Assembly (NCBI GenBank): GCA_032622095.1
Contig: CP136066.1
Span: 55,582,609 to 55,646,608, forward strand
Direction: 5' to 3'
Source of the DNA: Siphonodentalium dalli
Taxonomy: Eukaryota; Mollusca; Scaphopoda; Gadilida; Siphonodentaliidae
Length of the DNA stretch: 64,000 bases
In this document: piece by piece, positions 26,401 to 41,400 of the stretch
Numbering within the stretch: the first letter of the stretch is position 1
Layout: each line of letters starts with the position of its first letter
Translations under genes and position numbers: made by a program
The notes under the pieces: model-generated
Database searches by the model: none
The model's input: only the letters and a program-made list of their open reading frames with translations
Told to the model about the DNA's origin: nothing

Positions 26401-29400
26401 TCTGCAAATGTCAGACACACAATTTCAAGGCTAGCGTATATTTATAGTCGATATTCATAGTTTATTCAATAAAGTCACATTACTAGTATTAAAGTGATGT
26501 GAAACACTTCGCTGAGGTGTTTCGAACGGAATCACAAATAATCATGCCAAAATAAGGTATTTTCATTTGATATAAAAAAAGCGTCATTGTTATAAACTAA
26601 TTACATGCCGTGACTATTATTGGAGCAATCATTGCCGCAATGTTTATGCCCAATAATGCGTCCCGATTAAAGTAGTAAATATTTACATTTGTGCATAGTT
26701 CTATAGCTGCATTCTCTTAAATGGCGCAGTCGATGTGGTTGGAATTATCAACAATCTTAGTTGATTGCTACATTCTTCCAGTGGGGATAGTGTTGCGATG
26801 CCAATTGATTGTTTTTATTCAATGAAATAAGTCCACAATATGTCTTTAACCCTTTCAGTGCCAGGTCCGATTTTTGTATCAACCCATATACCCTGTGCCA
26901 ATGCATTCTCTTATATATGCGAGTCGAGCCTCGGATATATAAGAGAATGCATTGGCCTAACAATTTTTCATCATTTGTTATCATTTTTTACAATTTTAAT
27001 AATTTTTTCTTATATTCTTTAACAGACTTATTTTTAGAGCTGAAACGGTTGACCCATTCTTCTAACCGGTTAATCATCGGGGTTAGCCGGATTTCAACCG
27101 GTTAACCGCTAATTTCTAGCAGACTTCTCTCACACTAATTATGTTGACATTATGCCATGCTCCAGGGACAAACCTAGGTGAGAAATAGTAGCTGAAATAA
27201 AGACCTTATTCACGGCATTTAACGATATTCAAAAACTCGCATTCACTGTTCTTTTGCTGGCTCTCGTGATGGGGAATGAGCAAGTGAAATTTGTGAATGG
27301 CAGGGGGGATCGCTTATTTGCCGTGATCAGCATATATTTGGGCATTTGTAAAACGAGTAACAATAGTATGGGTATTGGTAAAACGAGTAACAAAACTATA
27401 TATTCAAGATCTGTCATATATCATTATCATTGGTATATCCTCCAATGAAGTATATATAAAGACAAGAAAGTAATAACTATAGAACAAAAAGGAAGGTCAG
27501 TTAGGTCAGACTTGCAGTCCTATTCAGTATTCGAGCTATTCGTCGGTATCATGATCGCGGACACTAGTGTTGGAAGGTTATAGAATTTACGTTTCGGTTT
27601 CGTTTTTTTTTGATAAAACAACCTCGGTTTCGGTTTTAGTATGCAATCACTTAACATATATAAATTACTGCCAAACTGAGTGTCAATTAGTCCCACAGGA
27701 ACAACCAGTTACAGAGTAGCATGGAGCATCAATTTCCTTGATAAAAGGGAAGATCATTGAAGAAGTTAAAGAGGTTTTGGGTTGCTTCAACTACGATGTC
27801 TGTTTGGTCACTCAATTGAATTGATCATATTAGATCACAACAGGGAGGAAGAACGGGAAGAGTGAAGACATTGTGCAGCTGATCTCAATCATCAAACTTT
27901 GTCGACTTACATAGTTTTTATAAACCCCACTGTAAAACAGTTTTAGTATGTCGTGGTGTGATTCCAATTTGAATCCATGTTGCTTCGTGCAGTATTAACT
28001 ATTAAGTTACGAAAGCACGCATTGCCACACAACGCCACTTTTACGTTGTCACTTCCTTGTGTGCGTTCAGACTTGATACACAGTGACTGCACACGTGCTT
28101 TTGTCGGAAGATCAGAGAAAACTTCAAAGTGTCGGAATTGATTGAAGGTCGCCGACACTTCCAGACAGTTCGAGAATTGCTACTAAGTATCTGATACTAC
28201 CGCGTGTACCAATTAATGCTTGCATTGCACTGTACTATCGGTGACACAGGATTTAGTATTAGTTTTGCATCATTTAACCTAATATTTTGAGGATTATTCA
28301 CGTTCACATTCAAATGACAACGGGATGCGGTTACGTCCGGTTCATTTTTTTCTAACCGGTTAGGTCGCTAACCGGATGCTAACCGGTTATCCGTCTAACC
28401 ATTTCAGCTCTACTTATTTTGTAGGTTTAGTGCCAGGGAATCTTACGTTTTTCATGGGCTTCAAAATTATTACTATGAATACTTGGTGATAGTTTTGAGT
28501 TATAACATGCCCCTAAGGTTTTATCCAGTTTGTTTTTAAATTTGCTATAGCATGCTTAAGCATACCCAAAAAAATCTTTAAAAAAAAAAATCTTTAAAAA
28601 AAAAATAAAAAATTTTGGGCCGATTTTACAGACTGTAAATTAGGGCCAATGAGATCGGCCCCTGGCACTGAAAGGGTTAAATAAATAATGCAGTGTTTGT
28701 GTCTTGGTCACGTTTAGTAGCGGTGGGAATATATTCCGATGGTGGCATGATTTTCTATAGACCGAACACCTCTCTAAACCGAACAGAATAGCTGGTCCAA
28801 AGAATGTTAGAGAGGTTTTACTGTACGCACCCTTGATGCCCATGAACAGCATGAACAATATCTCTCTCCAGCTGCAAGGACTGAGGTTCTAATCCCGGTA
28901 GCAGCTGTTGAGGTCCTAGTGCTGAAGGTGGTGGATGTTGAGGTCCTAATGCTGGCAGAAGTTGTTGGGGTCCTAGCTGTTGGGGTCCTAGTTGTTGGGG
29001 TCCTAGTCCTGGCTGCTGCGGCCCTAATCCTGGCAACAACTGATGTGGTCCTGGTGGCAGCTGGGCGAAATTATGTTGCTGAGGCAGGACTCCTGGGGGT
29101 GGTTGACCTTGTTGCATCGGTGGTGGACCTGGATAAGGTGGCCGCGGCAGCTGTATCTGATGGAGAGGTGGTTGAAGTGGCTGGAATTGAGGTTGCCCTG
29201 GAGGTGGAAGAGGCCTAGGGGGAGACATTCCGGGTGGACCTGGTTGTGGTTGAAACTGTGGGGGAAACTGCTGGTGATGTGGCGCTGGGGGTACTAATTG
29301 CTGAGGGGCTGGAGGATACGGCATCTGATGGATGTGTGGTGGCAGAGGCGGGAGGGGATATTGTTGAGGCGGAGCCATCAGAGGCATCATCTGTTGTATT

Positions 29401-32400
29401 GGAGCTTGAGATATTGACTGAGGGACTGCCTGTGGAATCTGAAGCTGCGGACGCACATGCTGAACTTCCGGATGCGACCGACTTCTCTCTCTTTGACGTC
29501 TGGAATCAGACTCGCGTCGTCTCGATGAGCTTGACTCATGCCGTCTGGATGAACTTGAATCATGACGCCGTGATGAACTCGACTCTAGATATGCCTTCAC
29601 CTTTTCTTTCTGTCTGTATGGTATTAATTTAGCAGCTTCCGGACTGCGACTAACTCTCGCCGTTTCCGTTATTCTCATTATTCGGCTCTTCTCGCCAGGT
29701 TTACGAATTCTTATCAGTCTTATTGTTCTCGTCTTCTGTCGTATCACTCCGGTATCATCATCTAACTGAATATTAATGTCTTCAACTAAAGCTCTCTTTG
29801 CTGAACTATGACCTCTGAGTTCAATGTCACCTCTATCGTACGGCACTAGCTCTCTATGTACCACAGCCACTTTTTGGCTTGTATCAGAACCTCCTATAGG
29901 ATCAGAATGTCTTCTTTTTGTACACTCAACCACCCGCTCTTCGCTGACGGTTTGAACATCAGCCGGTGATATTCGAGAAAGTTTTTTTCGCCTTGATGTT
30001 TCCAATTGCTGCGGCTGTTTGCTTTCTTCTTGTTCATCTGCTTGTGAATCTTGGTCATCCTGAAGATGTTCACTGTCTTCTGATTTCGCCTCCTCTTCTA
30101 GCGCTGGTGACAGAATACTGTCTGATTCTTCTAATAATCTAGAACAGAAAATGGAGATATTAATTTAAGGATCAAAATTGCATAAAATAGGTTTGCCATT
30201 TTTAGGAATGTTTAATTAACTGTAACTTAAATACCCCCAATAGAGCCAAATTAAGGTAGAAAATTTGCACGAAGAAGGCTAACTCAAGAATGAACAAGAG
30301 CATCGCTAGGGCTTGGCAAAATGTGCCTGTTGTAATTTATGCAAAGGGCCATAACTCTGGTGAAAATTTGCAGGCAGAACCCAAATTCGAATTTTACCTA
30401 TATTTTGTGATAGTAAACCCATATGCCAAATTTCATTTTATTCAGTTCAGACTTACTAAAGTTATCATCTGAACACAAAAAAGTGAATGGACGGACAGAC
30501 AGAAGAACCAATAACATAATATGTCCCGTTTTTTCAAAACTATCGTATAAAAAAGCGAATTTCATTGGGCACACCTGATAAAGAACCTCTATATGTCCAA
30601 TAACCCATGGCTGAGATATATGCCCAGACAGAGGGATGACTAGACAGCTGGATGGACAATCGAGTATATCCCTCATTTCTCTAAAATGTGAGGGTATAAT
30701 CCAAACAAAAGATGAATCCTAACAAAGCTCCAAATAAATTTTTTTTACGGACTGTCAAAATGACAGGTACCAAATGGTGCCTGTCAAATTTTCAGATGTA
30801 CTATTTCCAATCAACTCATTATTCGTCAATGATGCGCATATTTTAGTGAGTGTCCAATCGCCACCCAGGAAAAAGCCATGTTATTTTTGTTTTCAAAAGT
30901 TCAAAAACTTTATGTTGATTAATAAATACTCATGCAATTCTCAAACGACATAATTATATTAACTCTGAATTGATCAGAAATTAAAAAAGCACTATTTTAT
31001 ACTTTCAATGTCCGATTTGGCCAGTAGTGGCTCCTTGGACGTACCCAAACAGATACAGATTGTTCAAAAATTTGCATTGGACAAAATGTCAGACAGACAC
31101 AGTTCTAAGTGTACTGGACATAAGCTATTTTTCGTCGGACTTGACAGACCTTGACCGGCCACTTATTTTGAGCCTTGAATCCTAACAACATCATGAATTT
31201 AGAGCCCTATGATGTACATAAAAATATACAAGAGAAAATGATTCAATTCAAACCTTTGGATATCTTCATCGATATCACTTTCCTCTGTTTTTATGACTAG
31301 ATTTCTCTTTGGAGTTTTGTCGTGTCCGTCATCACTTTCAGCATCAGAATCACGTTCTGAGGGCACACTTGACAATTTGTCGATTTCTGATACCACAGGA
31401 GACATAACATATTCATCTGGAACAGTGATGTATAAATTGTCATCTTCATCGCCGACCATTGTTGTCGTTTGCACATAGCGAGTATCTGATTCAATCTGTT
31501 TATAGTCATCGTTTCCTGGAAAGGCAAATTTTTAGACTCAAGGACCTGCTTCAAGATCCAAACAAAAAAGCATACAAAAAAACTTCTACACCCCCCCCAT
31601 ACTATTATAAACCCTCTCTTTACTAAATACTAATTGACGAGTAGTTCCCTTAGAGAATGTTCAGATAATAAGTTCAAGGTCATTTGTTGAAATTATTATC
31701 TAAACATTTCCCTCCAATGAAAATTAATCCATCTGCACCGTCTGCTAATTTTTCATGAATAATAGACCATTCCAATGGTATAATTTTAGAACTGAATGGG
31801 AGAATCCATTTAATATATAGAATGGGTTAATCCTTTGATGACTGGAGCTGCGCTGGTACAGCATTAAAGATCCTGTGCCAGTGCATTTTCATATATATTA
31901 TAAATTTATATATGCGGGTCTCCCATAGGGAGCCAGGGTCCGTGCTGGACCAAAATTAACTTTTGCCAAATAATTTGCCAAATTAATATATTTTTTGCCA
32001 AATTCTTTTAGAATTTGCAAAATATTATCCCTGATATTATAATTTTCTGCAACCTAAATTGAGTCTTATGTTTCGACACTCGAAGTTTGATATCAATAGA
32101 AAAGCAGTTAGTTAATAATTATACAGTTGCTTCATCAGAAGGGAAAATCACAAGAGTATTAGCTATGTAAACACCACCATCACACTAAATACAGGCAATC
32201 CCTTTACCCATCTATACTAACGCTATCAGATTAACTACATCTTAATGGAGGTGTTAACTTTTCTGAAACCATATAAAACACAACTATATTATTCCATTGT
32301 AATAATTTCCCAAAATGAATGGTATTGATTGACCAATATTTTTCAACTTTATTGAGGAATTAAAAAGTGACTTGCCAAAACTTTTGCCAAATGTTAATTA

Positions 32401-35400
32401 TTATTGCCATTGGCAAATTTGTCAAGTGGCAGCGCTAACCCTGTAGAGAGCCTCACATATATAAGACAATGCAATGGCTTACAAGCAGGGTTGTGGCTAG
32501 AGGGTCCCAACATTTCACACCAATGAATATAAAACCTTCTGCACTTATATTATCTTTTCGTCCATCTGTTGTCTGCTAATTTTTCACATGAACAGTGAAC
32601 ACACCTGCAAATGAATAATAGATCATTCCAATGTATACTTTTATAATTGGGTTAAATATACCTGCTTCTTCATCCGATATGGAGGTCGCCAGTTCGTTGT
32701 TAGCAATGGTGTACTTATAAGATTGCAGAATCTCCTGTCTTCTTGACTTTGACAAAAGACCGTCTGATTTAGACTTCCGTGGGGCAAGAGATCTCCCATC
32801 CGAGACAAGGCCAGTGAGACCGTCTGATGACTTCCATGGGCCACGAGATCTTCCATCTGAGACAAGCCCAGTTGTTTTCATCATTGGCTTAATGATAGCT
32901 TTATCTGGAAAGAAAGCAACATTTAATATGAATCGTATGTGACAGTAGTGGAGCAACCACACATGCTGCGCCTCAAATTTGACTTTCATCGGCGACATAA
33001 TGCTAAGAATAATTTATGTAACATCATGCAGTGGTCACGACAGAGACGACATGACAACTTGATAAGACGTGTCGTGGATTGTGCAATATTGTCTGTATTA
33101 TGGCCCACAAATCCAAAATGACGTCAGAAACAGTGTCATGACATCTTCATTTTTCGTTTTCATTGAGCTAACCAATGAAATTGGTCTAAATGAAATTAAT
33201 AGGCCTAAACCACATGGGAATTCTTCGTCAGTTGTACTTTCATTTTCATCGCGATGCTCCATTCCCGATTCCGCGTTTTGGCAATCTCCACACTTTTGCT
33301 AACCGGAAATCACGTGACAATTTCTACAAAATCCATACCCGTGATCTTTGAAAAATCACTGATGGATATAGAAACAAATATATGACATCTTTCACCTGCG
33401 CCTAAGATATAAACAACCACTCATGCCTGCGTCGCGCTGTTGGTGGCTATATTGCAAATTGCAACAACAGGTTGCAGCCAGTAGACCAAGTCTACTATGT
33501 TCACAAAAGCTTGTGATTAGGTCGAATGGACACTTTGCGTATATGAACATAGAGGGCAGCCTTTCCCAAGCATGATGATATCAATCATGTGTATATCAGA
33601 GGTCCGTTAAATGTCAAAGCAACAGTTTTATAAGTAAACAAAGCCTTGTTTTCCGGAGAATTTCGATTTTTCGATCAGAAAATGAATGTAAACAATATAT
33701 TGAATGATCGTATCATCACTTTACCTTTTTCTATGATGGTAAATGATATACCATTTAGAAGACAGATTAATCGTGGACATGTCAGATGATTAATCACATT
33801 CATGGGCTCACATGAATGCCAGGGCTCCAGCCAAACTGATATCCCAAGCTGTTATGGACGAGAAGACTTGGTCTAGAACCAGAGGTGCTGGAATACCTCC
33901 ATGGTGGCAAATCGAAATACGGGCAAGAGCGAACCCAAATATAAAATAAACAATGGAATATAACTCTAAAAGTGGAAAATGCAAATATCACCAAGCCTGA
34001 GTATAAGGTATATTCCGCACAGCGGGCTAGCATCACCAAATTCACTCTCTGGGAACCCCTCATTCTGCTTAAATCTCATCTTCTGGGAAGTAGCTATAGT
34101 TTCAAATTAACAATGTTTTTAGTTACTTTTTCCTTTCTGGGAAATTTCTGTATCACCTAATTTGTAGAAGATAAAATGCATAATCGAGGTGGCTAATGGG
34201 TGAACATCACCAATTTCAACTGGGGGAACTTCAATCTGATCCTAGGTCTCCCATAGCAGTTGAGGCCTTAGCAGAATGAGGTCCCCAGAGGGTGAATTTG
34301 GTGATGCTAGCCCACAATGCGGAATAGCATCACTAAATTCACTCTCTGGGGACCGCATTCTGCAAATGACAGACACATTATAATCAGGCCTGAATATCAC
34401 CAATACTTCATTGAAAGTCTTTGTGATGGTGAACACACATATCAATTTCGTCAAGATTCTACAACCCACGGCTGAGATACTCAAGCAAATGGACAAAAAC
34501 TATTATTTAACCCTTTCAGTGCCAGGTCTGATTTTAGTATCAACCCATATACCCTGTGCCAATGCATTCTCTTATATATGCGAGTCGACCATAGGTCGCC
34601 TCGCATATATAAGAGAATGCATTGGCCTAACAATTTTTCATCATTTGTTATTATTTTTTACAATTTTTTACAATTTTAATAATTTTTTCTTATATTCTTT
34701 AACAGACTTATTTTGTAGGTTTAGTGCCAGGGAATCTTACATTTTTCATGGGCATCAAAATTATTACTATGAATACTTGGTGATAGTTTTGAGTTATAAC
34801 ATGCGCCCAAGGTTTTAACCAGTTTGTTTTTAAATTCGCTATAGCATGCTTAAGCATACCCAAAATAAATTAAACCAAAAAAATAAATAATTCGAAAATA
34901 AAAACAAATGTTTTTTTTATTTTAATTTTAATTTTTTTGGGCCGATTTTACAGACCTTTAAACAAAGGCCGATGAGATCGGCCCCTGGCACTGAAAGGGT
35001 TAAAGATAAAAGAAGGCTAACTCTAGAAGAAAAAGGCCTACATCTCAAAGCGCTCCTGATGGAAAACATCCATATAAAATTTCATCCATTAACCCTTCTA
35101 TACTAGATTCTCCCATTCATTTATAAAATTATACATTGGAATGGTCTATTCATCTGGAGGTGGGTTTTCAGGAAAAATAATCAGACGACAGATAATAATA
35201 GTATATTTATTGGAGGAAATGTTCAGGTAATAAGTTAAAAAAATTACCTATTATTTGAACATCAATGAGAATTTATTATTGAAAAGGATAAACCATGACT
35301 GAGATATCTGCACGGATGAACAGAAAACCATCATTTCCAAATAATTACACTCATACATGCATTCGCGTTGTTGAACATGAATGCAGGACATTGGTTGGTC

Positions 35401-38400
35401 AAAATTACGTCACATGATGTTGTGCGCTGACCCCAACTTGTACTCAATTTTGTGTAGATGGAACTTGCATCAGGTCACGAGAATAACGTTGGAAATAGGC
35501 ACTTAATGCTCTTCTAATCTGCCAGTTGACTTGGTTGAATGTAAATATAAGTAATGGATGTTGATTTTGTTATGTTACGTTATGTTGCTTTCGTGTTCCA
35601 CACAAAATGACAAATGTTTTAATGGTTTTGTTGATATGGCTGTGCCGCTCGATCTATCCTTCCACGCTAGAACTCGTGATGTATCAACAAATACATTAAA
35701 GTGATGTGAATGTGATGGGTGATCAAATAGAAATGTAGAATAATCTTGGTCAAAGTAGTTATTTTTACGAATATAAATCCAAATTTAAATCACACATCGT
35801 CATTCTTGTATATCAATTAAATTCAATGACTCTTGATGACGAAATCATTTGCGCTGATTTATCGTCGTTTGTTGCGTCCCGAATCGAGATGTAAATATTT
35901 ACAATTGCGATGTTTTCTATGGAGTGATACGGTTGATTTCTTTGAGATTTTCGGCGATGTTAGTAGAATTCTACATCCCTCAGTTGGCACAGCGCCTGAG
36001 TACTAACTTATCAGTTTCATGCACCCAAACAAGTCCATAATATGTCTTTAACACAATCATGTCATTCTGTATATGTATAGCTAGTACATGTAGGCATGAA
36101 TATAGTGTCTGATATTTGCAGAATGAGGTCCCAGAGGAAGAATTTAGTGATGATATCCCGTATAGAGGGCTAGCATCAACAAATTCACATTATGGTGCCC
36201 TCATTCTGCTCAGGTCTCATCTGCTGGGAATTATCTATAGTCTCCAATATAGTCTGTTTTTAGTTACTTTTTCCCTTCTGTCCAGTTTCTATATCCCCTA
36301 ATTTGCAGAAGATAAGTTGCATAATATGAGTTATTAATGGGTGAACATCACTAACGTCAACTGGAGAACTTCAAACTGATTCCCCCATAGCAGTTAAGCC
36401 CTAAGCAGAATGAGGTCCCCAGAAGGTGAATTTGGTGACGCTAAGCTTGCTGTGCAGGGTAGCATCACTAAATTCACTGTCTGGGGACCTCATTCTGTTA
36501 ATGTCAGACACACTATATCCAGACTTGAGTACAAGTACTGTAGGTAAGAGATGAGTGACATGTAGCATACTTTGAACAGCGGGTTTGACAGCAGAGATTG
36601 ATTTCTCAGCCTCTTGCACAGCTTTCAGTAATAGCATCTTGTTCGCCTGTCGATTCACAGGAACGCTCGACCTGTGAAGGAAACAAGAGTGTCAGTAAGA
36701 ATTCTCAGAGAACCAGAAAACAGAACATGAGACGGACCTAAAAATTAGGAAAAAATGTCCCACACCAAATTTAATTCTGTGGCATGTTAGATTTCATATG
36801 TTCCCACGGCATTGCTATTGCTGTGACCAATATCGAGGACTGATGAGAGAAATCATGATGCGAGTACATGAGTACACCTGGCACTATTTCCTTTTATAAA
36901 ATGACTGTTATATATCATTAATATAGAATAGGTTAAATGAATGGAATAAGGGTCCAGTATTAGCCCTACCAATATTACAAGCTGATTTTCGTCGAAGGAA
37001 ATTTGTACTATAGTAATCATAACAGTTCTCTCAAATGCAAGGTTAAGGGCATCAAGTTAATCATGACAGCTCTCGCATAGTGTCTTCCTTTCTGTATTTT
37101 GATCGTACTGACCATGGTCCTGACAGCGGGTTTAAGGGGATCGATTAGGGTTGAAACGATTAATCGACTAGTCGTAGACGACGCTGAAATGTCAGAACGT
37201 CGACTCTGAATTTTGCCGTCGACTAGTCGGAACATAGTGTATTAGTTCCATGTATAACGTTTTCAAGATCGATTCCGACATAAACGGTGTTAACTGCGCG
37301 TAAGTTACGGTAAGTATAATGTTTGGTGGCACCCGGAATTGACAGTGTTACTAGTATAGACACACACGGTGACCCGACTATTAATTGAAAGAATGAAATT
37401 GACAACACAATGTCTCACTCGTCGTTTGAAGTCAAAGACATCACTGCGACATGATGGCAATGATTGACGCAGCTTTATCGTTTGTCGGAGACCGCTTTGA
37501 TCTAGACACTGTGTATACCGTATTTCAATTGATCAATTGAAGGTCGCTTAAGGTGACATCATTGTTGCTACTGTATATAAATGATACTGACATTAAGAAC
37601 CTGGCTATCGTATTCTACAACATAGCCTATTCTATAGGGCGTATTTAGTCGGAACATTAACATTTTATAGTGACACCGCTCGGCACCGGTTTATTGGTGA
37701 TCACGTGACTAAACGAAATCTTGAACGCTGATATTAAATTTAAAACCTGTATAAATGATCGAGTTTCTAATCATTATCCACCACATGTCTAATTATATAA
37801 TTACATTCAGTGTGTTGGATAAATATCAAGATGTTTACAGTATTATTTCCCAAATAAATTGGTGTCTATGCAGGGAAATGCGCTACGCAATAGACCGTCA
37901 TTGCATCAGTCATCAGTGTACGCCATGTACGATGAATTTTCCGTACCATGTTATGTTTGAAAGTTTTGATATCGGGTACCGACTAGTCGACGCAACGCAA
38001 CTTTTGGGTCTCGACTAGTCGACTCTGAAATTCACTAATCGTTTCAACACTAGGATCGATTATTAATCATGACAGCTCTCATCTAGTATCTTACTTTCTC
38101 TGTATTTTGATCGTACTGGCCACGGTCCTGACAGCGGGTTTAAGGGGATCGACTATTAATCTAGTATCTTACTTTCTCTGTATTTTGATCGTACTGGCCA
38201 CGGTCCCGACAGCGGGTTTAAGGGGATCGACTATTAATCATGACAGCTCTCATCTAGTATCTTACTTTCTCTGTATTTTGATCGTACTGGCCACGGTCCC
38301 GACAGCGGGTTTAAGGGGATCGACTATTAATCATGACAGCTCTCATCTAGTATCTTACTTTCTCTGTATTTTGATCGTACTGGCCACGGTCCCGACAGCG

Positions 38401-41400
38401 GGTTTAAGGGGATCGACTATTAATCATGACAGCTCTCATCTAGTATCTTACTTTCTCTGTATTTTGATCGTACTGGCCACGGTCCCGACAGCGGGGTTAA
38501 GGGGATTGACTGTTAATCATGACAGATCTCATCTAGTATCTTACTTTCTCTGTATTTTGATCGTACTGGCCACAGTCCCGACGGCAGGATTTAGTGGATC
38601 ATACTCCTCCTCTTGGTCCTCCGGGTGATATTTCTCTATAACATTCCCGATAATAGACGTAGGGCCCCTCTTCTTATCAGTCAAGTTTCCAAGCTGGTAA
38701 AAATAAAATATATTGGATAATTAACCTTTTGAACACTAAATGCTTGTTGTGATAACGACAATCAACAGGTTAATTCCTCAACTGAGGAACTTCAATTTGA
38801 ACCTAGGTCTCCCATAGCAGTTGAGGCCTAAGCAGAATGAGGTACCCAGAGGGTGAATTTGTTGATGCTAGCCCAACGTACGGAATAGCATCACTAAATT
38901 CACAGACTTCATTCTGCAAATGACAAACACACTATTTCAAGGCTTGTGTGGCCGCTTCACGACCTTGTGCGATTATTTGACCTCAGACACCTGCCCCAGT
39001 GATTATCCTTTACATAACCTTAACCCTTTCTATACTAAAAGGATTCTCCCATTCAGTTATAAATGTACATCGGAATGGTCTATTATTCATTTGGAGGGAT
39101 GTTAAGGTGATAAAAGCAGACGACAGATAAATGAAAGTGAAGAAGGAACCCTATTTATTGAGGGAAATGTTTAGATAATAAGTTCAACAAACGACCTGGT
39201 CCTATGGGATAACTACTCATCAATTATGCTTTATATAATAGTACGGTATAGAAAGGGTTAAACTTATTATCTGAACATTTCCCATGGGATAACTACTCAT
39301 CAATGACACTTTAGAATCGAAAGGGTTAAACTTATTATCTGAACATTTCCTATGGGATAACTACTCATCAATGATGCTTTAGAATAGAAAGGGTTAAACT
39401 TATTATCTGAACATTTCCTGTGGGATAACTACTCATTAATGAATGATGCTTTAGTATAGAAATGGTTAAACTTATTATTTGAACATTTCCTATGGAACAA
39501 CTACTAATGAATGATGCTTTAGTATAGAAATGGTTAAATTTGTTATCTAAACATTTCCTATGGGATAACTACTCATCAATGATGCTTTAGAACAGAAAGG
39601 ATTAAACTTATTATCTGAACATTTCCTGTGGGATAACTACTCATTAATGAATGATGCTTTAGTATAGAAAGGGTTAAACTTATTATCTGAACATTTCTTA
39701 TGGAACAACTACTAATGAATGATGCTTTAGTATAGAAAGGGTTAAACTTGTTATCTGAACATTTCCTATGGGATAACTACTCATCAATGATGCTTTTGTA
39801 TAGAAAGGGTTACACTTATTATCTGAACATTTCCTATGGGATAACTACTCATAAATGATGCTCTAGTATAGAAAGGCTTAATGAAACATGAGTTATTTCT
39901 TAAATAATGACATATTGTACACATGAAAATAACAAGAGCATCGCTAGGACGTGGCAAAATATGCCCGTGGTAATTTCAACAAAGGGCCATAATGCGTAAT
40001 CCATGTGCCAAATTTTAAAACAAACAGATAACTATTATTAAAGCTATCAACCGGAAACCAAAATAATATCACATTATAAGTCAACAAGGACCATAACTCC
40101 GGTTAAAATAGGCAGAACCCAAAATCAAACTTGACCTGCATTTTCATATGAGTAATCCATACACCAAATTTGAAAACAATCTGATAACTAAAACTAAAGT
40201 TATCACCCGGAAACCAAAATAATCGGCAAACTCTAAGTCGACAAGGACCATAACTCCGGCAAAATGGGCAAACCGAATCCTGTATTTTCATGTGACTAAA
40301 ACTAAGGTAAATTGTAAGTCAACAAGGACCATAACTCCGGCAACAATTGGCGGGCGGAACCCAAATTCAAACTTGACCTGTATTCAGTTTAGATTTACTA
40401 AATTTATCATCCGGAAATGAAAATAAGTACAAATTACAACAAAAATGGCCGTAACTCTGATGAATATTGGCGGACGAAACCCAGATTCGAACCTGAACTG
40501 TATTTTGTGCTTGTAAATCCACATACCAAATTTCATTTCATTCGGTTCAGTCTTACAAAAGGTATCATCCAGGAATGAAATAAAAGACGGACGGATGAAC
40601 CAATAACATAATAAACCGGTCGTGTATGTGATTGAATTTATGAATTTTAGGTGTACAACATAAGATGTAATTATTTAGAAGTATACTTAACCCTTTACCC
40701 AACAGAAGGGCCCTGTGCCAATGCATTCTCTTATATATGCGAGTCGACCATAGGTCGCCTCGCATATATAAGAGAATGCATTGGCTTAACACATTAAAAA
40801 TTATAAAATTGTTAAAGAATGTAAGAAAAAATGGTAAAAAGTGTTAAAAAACAGATTTTTTTTAGACCAATGCATTCTCTTATATATGCGAGGCGACCTA
40901 TGGTCGACTCGCATATATAAGAGAATGCATTGGCACAGGGCATAACTGTAACTATCACAATGTGGTCAAGGAGCCGGTTCCAATGATATCCATATTTGTA
41001 TGGTTTTATTGAGACAGACCGAAGATAATTTAGGCTGTTGAAGCTTTATTTGGCCGGTTTTGGCCGGTTTGTTGGGTAAAGGGTTAACGAAGATGGCCAG
41101 CTGAAATCTTCAATATTAATCCGATAAAAAAATGGGGTTGTTAGAAATGAACAAAGTCTCACCTGAACCCTTTCTATACTAAATGGATTCTCCCATTCAG
41201 TTACAACAGTATACATTGGAATGTTCTATTATTCATTTGAATGGATGTTAAGTTCATATGAGCAGACGTCAGCCAGACAAAAAGATAATACAGAAGACTT
41301 CATTTTCATTGGTTGGAAATGTTCAGATAGTAAGTTCTACATACGTTTGTTTATCTGAACATTTCCAAAGGGAACTACTCATCAATGAGTATTTAGTATA

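Noticed and set aside
28919-29632. Plus-strand frames of 84-132 codons
   Set aside because: Antisense shadows of the Pro/Gln-rich ZC3H14 exon 11.
38107-38628. 173-codon open frame with five near-identical repeats, plus strand
   Set aside because: Created by the 93-bp (31-codon) period of the amplified exon edge; it is antisense to exon 7 and its downstream copies.
39195-39885. Regular direct repeats resembling a CRISPR array
   Set aside because: Animal DNA, units are contiguous without unique spacers and derive from a MITE end.
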